DNA from: Desulfobacteraceae bacterium
GTDB lineage: Bacteria; Desulfobacterota; Desulfobacteria; Desulfobacterales; UBA5616
Reading direction: 5' to 3'
DNA length: 8,755 nt
Assembly: GCA_030620375.1 (NCBI GenBank)
Contig: JAUXEW010000107.1
Span: 1 to 8,755 of the forward strand
Below the pieces are notes generated by a model. That model had not been told where the DNA came from. It saw nothing but the letters and a program-made list of their open reading frames with translations, and searched no databases. This document shows, piece by piece, positions 6,675 through 8,755 of the stretch; the first letter of the stretch is position 1; each line of letters begins with the position of its first letter. A program made the translations under genes and the position numbers.

Positions 6675-8237
6675 ATGCATATTATTAAAATGTTTGATCT
6701 TTGTGTTCGAAATGATCCTGAGAAACTGGCCTTTACAGGGGATGGTGGAGACTTTACATATCGCGAGGTTGAAGTTATCACAAACCGAGTCGCGCGTAAA
6801 ATCCTCAGCAGGGGGATGGGCAAAGGTACCCGATTCTCGGTGGTTAGTCCGAATATTGGCTTAGCCATGTCAGCTGTTCTGGGAGCTATCCGGGCTAATG
6901 CCGTATGGTGTAATGTGAACCTTCGTGAAACGCCGGAGACTATCATCGGTATTTTTAAGCGAGGAGGTGTTGAACTGGTCTTTTATCATAGCATAGTTTC
7001 AAGCTTGATTTCACTTGCCAATCAACAGGTGGAAAGTTTGAAAGAAGCTGTTTGTATCGATAAACCGGATGATAACGGCATTTATTTCTGGGATTGGATT
7101 GAAGATGTGTCCGATGAAAGTCGGCCAACGGTGAGCTATGAAGCAGATGATATCATTTTTCAAGGCTGTACCGGTGGCACGACTGGACTTCCGAAATTAG
7201 CTCTCTTCAATCGAGATTATTTGATGTGGAACTGCCTTGGTTTTGCCACTTCCATGCATTTCAAAGAACCTCCCGTTTATCTCTCTGTTGCTCCAATTAG
7301 TCATGGTGGTGGAATGATCGCACTTTATACTCTGACGAAGAGCGGAACAGTTGTTATGATAGCTAAACCTGAACTTGACAATATCCTTGAAGCCATTCCA
7401 AAATACAATGTATCCTTTGTATTCCTGCCACCTACCCTGACTTATATGCTATTAAAACATCCAAAAACAAGGGGAGCGGATTTCAGCACGCTAAGATACT
7501 TCTTTTCATCGGCAGCGCCGATTGCAGCAGAAAGAATTGCTGAAGGAATGGAAGTGTTTGGACCGGTGATGTCACAAGGCTATGGCCAAACCGAGGTTGG
7601 GTTACCGGTAACATTCATATCACCAGACGATTACCTGGAAGCGTTGACGGACGAGTCTAAACGTCACCGGCTTGCCTCTTGCGGCAGACAGGTTATGACT
7701 ATCGAAGCCTTGGAAATAGTAGATGAAAATGATAGGCCCCTGGGACCCAACGAACGGGGAGAGATTGTTATTCGCGCACCGTCAGTTATGCTTAGATACC
7801 TTAACGATCCTGAGGCCACTGAGACAATCCAGCAGAACAACTGGCATCATACCGGTGATATTGGTTATAGGGATGAAGACGGCTATTTCTACATCGTTGA
7901 TCGGAAACGTGATATGGTAATCTCTGGAGGTTTTAATATCTACCCCTTTGAGATCGAAGGCGTTTTGCTTGGTCATCCGGCCGTACAGGATTGCGCTGTT
8001 ATAGGAGTCCCAGATGAAAAATGGGGTGAAGCGGTCAAAGCTGTTGTGGTAATAACTCCAGGAAAGAATACAACTGAAGAAGAACTTATGGAACACTGCC
8101 GTTCGAAGCTTGGAGGAATGAAAACACCAAAAACGATCAGTTTTTGGGATGAACTCCCCCGTAGTGCAGCGGGTAAGGTGCTCAAACGTGTCATTCGGGA
8201 CAAATACTGGGAAACAAAAGACCGAAAAGTACACTGA
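6675..8237 (+). CDS. AMP-forming acyl-CoA synthetase (acid-CoA ligase)
   Basis: This 520-residue member of the adenylate-forming (ANL) superfamily activates a carboxylic acid with ATP to an acyl-AMP and then to an acyl-CoA. Motifs are complete: the phosphate-binding loop CTGGTTGLPK (residues 165-174), the SQGYGQTEVG adenine/AMP motif (300-309), HHTGDIGYRDEDGYFYIVDR (391-410) with Asp395 and Arg410, the hinge and A8 region KRDMVISGGFNIYPFEIEG (411-429), and the C-terminal PRSAAGKVLKR with catalytic Lys501. Length is usual for medium-chain or aromatic acid-CoA ligases. ATG 6675 is chosen because the N-terminus MHIIKMFDLCVRNDPEKLAF begins where family members do; an in-frame extension to a TTG at 6582 would run through the 6594-6638 stem-loop. 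The ribosome-binding site is weak (AGAG at about 6665-6668), unlike its neighbours. It could feed acyl-CoA to the ThDP enzymes or capture the acid product; the substrate is unknown. Confidence 0.9.
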   Translation: MHIIKMFDLCVRNDPEKLAFTGDGGDFTYREVEVITNRVARKILSRGMGKGTRFSVVSPNIGLAMSAVLGAIRANAVWCNVNLRETPETIIGIFKRGGVELVFYHSIVSSLISLANQQVESLKEAVCIDKPDDNGIYFWDWIEDVSDESRPTVSYEADDIIFQGCTGGTTGLPKLALFNRDYLMWNCLGFATSMHFKEPPVYLSVAPISHGGGMIALYTLTKSGTVVMIAKPELDNILEAIPKYNVSFVFLPPTLTYMLLKHPKTRGADFSTLRYFFSSAAPIAAERIAEGMEVFGPVMSQGYGQTEVGLPVTFISPDDYLEALTDESKRHRLASCGRQVMTIEALEIVDENDRPLGPNERGEIVIRAPSVMLRYLNDPEATETIQQNNWHHTGDIGYRDEDGYFYIVDRKRDMVISGGFNIYPFEIEGVLLGHPAVQDCAVIGVPDEKWGEAVKAVVVITPGKNTTEEELMEHCRSKLGGMKTPKTISFWDELPRSAAGKVLKRVIRDKYWETKDRKVH

Positions 8238-8262
8238 TAGTCCGAAGGTTAACCAGGCTTTC

Positions 8263-8330
8263 TTAATGTATACGTACCCCTTTTATGGTAACCTGAGGCC
8301 GCCCTCTATACAGGTGGAACCTCACATTAA
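8263..8330. repeat. Stem-loop between ligase and second ThDP gene
   Basis: The core is TGAGGCCGCC (8294-8303) pairing with GGTGG-AA-CCTCA (8313-8324): ten pairs including one G-T wobble, an AA bulge (8318-8319) and a 9-base loop. Outside it TTAATG (8263-8268) can also pair with CATTAA (8325-8330), bulging out 8269-8293. No T-run follows. The wobble is a G-U on the + strand, so an RNA structure in the sense transcript is plausible. It sits 20 bases before the ribosome-binding site of the next gene. Confidence 0.5.
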
Positions 8331-8349
8331 ACATTTAGGCTAATTAATT

Positions 8350-8358
8350 AAAGGAGGG
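8350..8358 (+). promoter_or_regulatory. Shine-Dalgarno site for the second ThDP gene
   Basis: AAAGGAGGG ends 6 bases before ATG 8365 and fixes this start. It is as strong as the sites of the first CoA-transferase and the first ThDP gene. Confidence 0.8.
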
Positions 8359-8364
8359 TATAGA

Positions 8365-8755
8365 ATGCCGGAAGAAATAACATACGGGGGAAAAGTTATC
8401 GGTCAAGCATTAAAAGATGCGGAAGTTGAATATATATTTGGCGTTCATGGAATGATTAATCTTGCAATAGAGGAAGCTTGCAGACAGGGCATTAAAATGA
8501 TTCATTTCAGGCATGAACAATCCGCTGGGTTTGCTGCTGATGCATATGCAAGGGCGCTCAGACGTCCTGGTGTGTGTTTCGCATCTTCTGCACCTGGATT
8601 TGCAAATTATGTTTCTCCGATTTCACAAGCTTATTGGGCTTATAGCCCGGTTTTATTGATCATCGGACAACATGGTGTTGCTTCCGACCGGTTAGGAACG
8701 GCACAGGAAGGCTATGGTACCGAAGTTTTTAAAACCATGGCTAAATATACGTACA
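8365..8755 (+). CDS. Second ThDP-dependent enzyme, N-terminal part (runs off the window)
   Basis: The first 130 residues form most of a ThDP-binding Pyr domain: VIGQALKDAEVEYIFGVHG (11-29), the FRHEQSAGFAADAYAR segment (48-63) with the conserved cofactor-activating Glu51, and SSAPGFANYVSPISQAYWA (74-92), which occupies the place of the usual SGPGxxN turn. It is paralogous to the ThDP enzyme at 4879-6534: HEQ, ADAYAR/AHAYAR and PGxxN align, but overall identity is low by eye. It may be a second lyase or carboligase, or a partner subunit. The 3' part, with the GDG...NN motif, is outside the window, so neither integrity nor subfamily can be judged. The frame is open to the last base. Confidence 0.82.
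   Translation, partial: MPEEITYGGKVIGQALKDAEVEYIFGVHGMINLAIEEACRQGIKMIHFRHEQSAGFAADAYARALRRPGVCFASSAPGFANYVSPISQAYWAYSPVLLIIGQHGVASDRLGTAQEGYGTEVFKTMAKYTY

Noticed and set aside
6518..6946. 142-residue open frame on the - strand across the 6594-6638 stem-loop
   Set aside because: Half of it is antisense to the conserved N-terminus of the ligase and it passes through the hairpin. The protein shows no family features.
7782..8234. 150-residue open frame on the - strand
   Set aside because: It is fully antisense to the A7-A10 motifs of the ligase, so it is a shadow of strongly constrained coding sequence.

Overview
The window looks like part of an anaerobic bacterial genome, most likely a sulfate reducer or relative in the Desulfobacterota. 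This placement is an inference from gene content: an APS-kinase domain of the Sat-CysC fusion type, a cysQ remnant, paired class III CoA-transferases, and ThDP and acyl-CoA ligase genes together. No rRNA or other phylogenetic marker is present. All genes that can be supported lie on the + strand.

Left part (1-1896). The 3' end of an APS kinase gene (probably the C-terminal half of a bifunctional sulfate adenylyltransferase/APS kinase) is followed 18 bases later by the first ~65 codons of cysQ. cysQ then breaks off abruptly. From about base 790 the sequence continues, in another frame, as the C-terminal two thirds of a CrtI/phytoene-desaturase-like FAD oxidoreductase. Both genes are truncated at one shared breakpoint, so a deletion or rearrangement (or an assembly join) has brought a sulfate-activation locus up against a catabolic locus.

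Middle part (1897-4625). A 268-base gap holds two hairpins, one of them with a G-rich tail like a dispersed palindromic repeat. After it comes a tight two-gene operon of class III (CaiB/BaiF/Frc-type) CoA-transferases. The first has Glu and the second Asp at the likely nucleophile position, which suggests a heterodimer with one canonical catalytic subunit.

Right part (4626-8755). A complete ThDP enzyme of the oxalyl-CoA decarboxylase/2-hydroxyacyl-CoA lyase type is followed by a complete AMP-forming acyl-CoA ligase and the start of a second ThDP enzyme, which runs off the window. Gaps of 253, 140 and 127 bases separate these genes, and two carry strong stem-loops. The first ThDP gene has markedly different leucine codon use from the CoA-transferases.

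Taken together, the CoA-transferases or the ligase could load CoA onto a (hydroxy)acid, and the ThDP enzyme(s) could make or break a C-C bond next to the thioester carbonyl, with formyl-CoA as the one-carbon unit. This is the chemistry of HACL-type alpha-oxidation, and it has been proposed for acetone activation in sulfate reducers. The substrate cannot be read from the sequence. I saw no tRNA, rRNA, CRISPR array, transposase or integrase.
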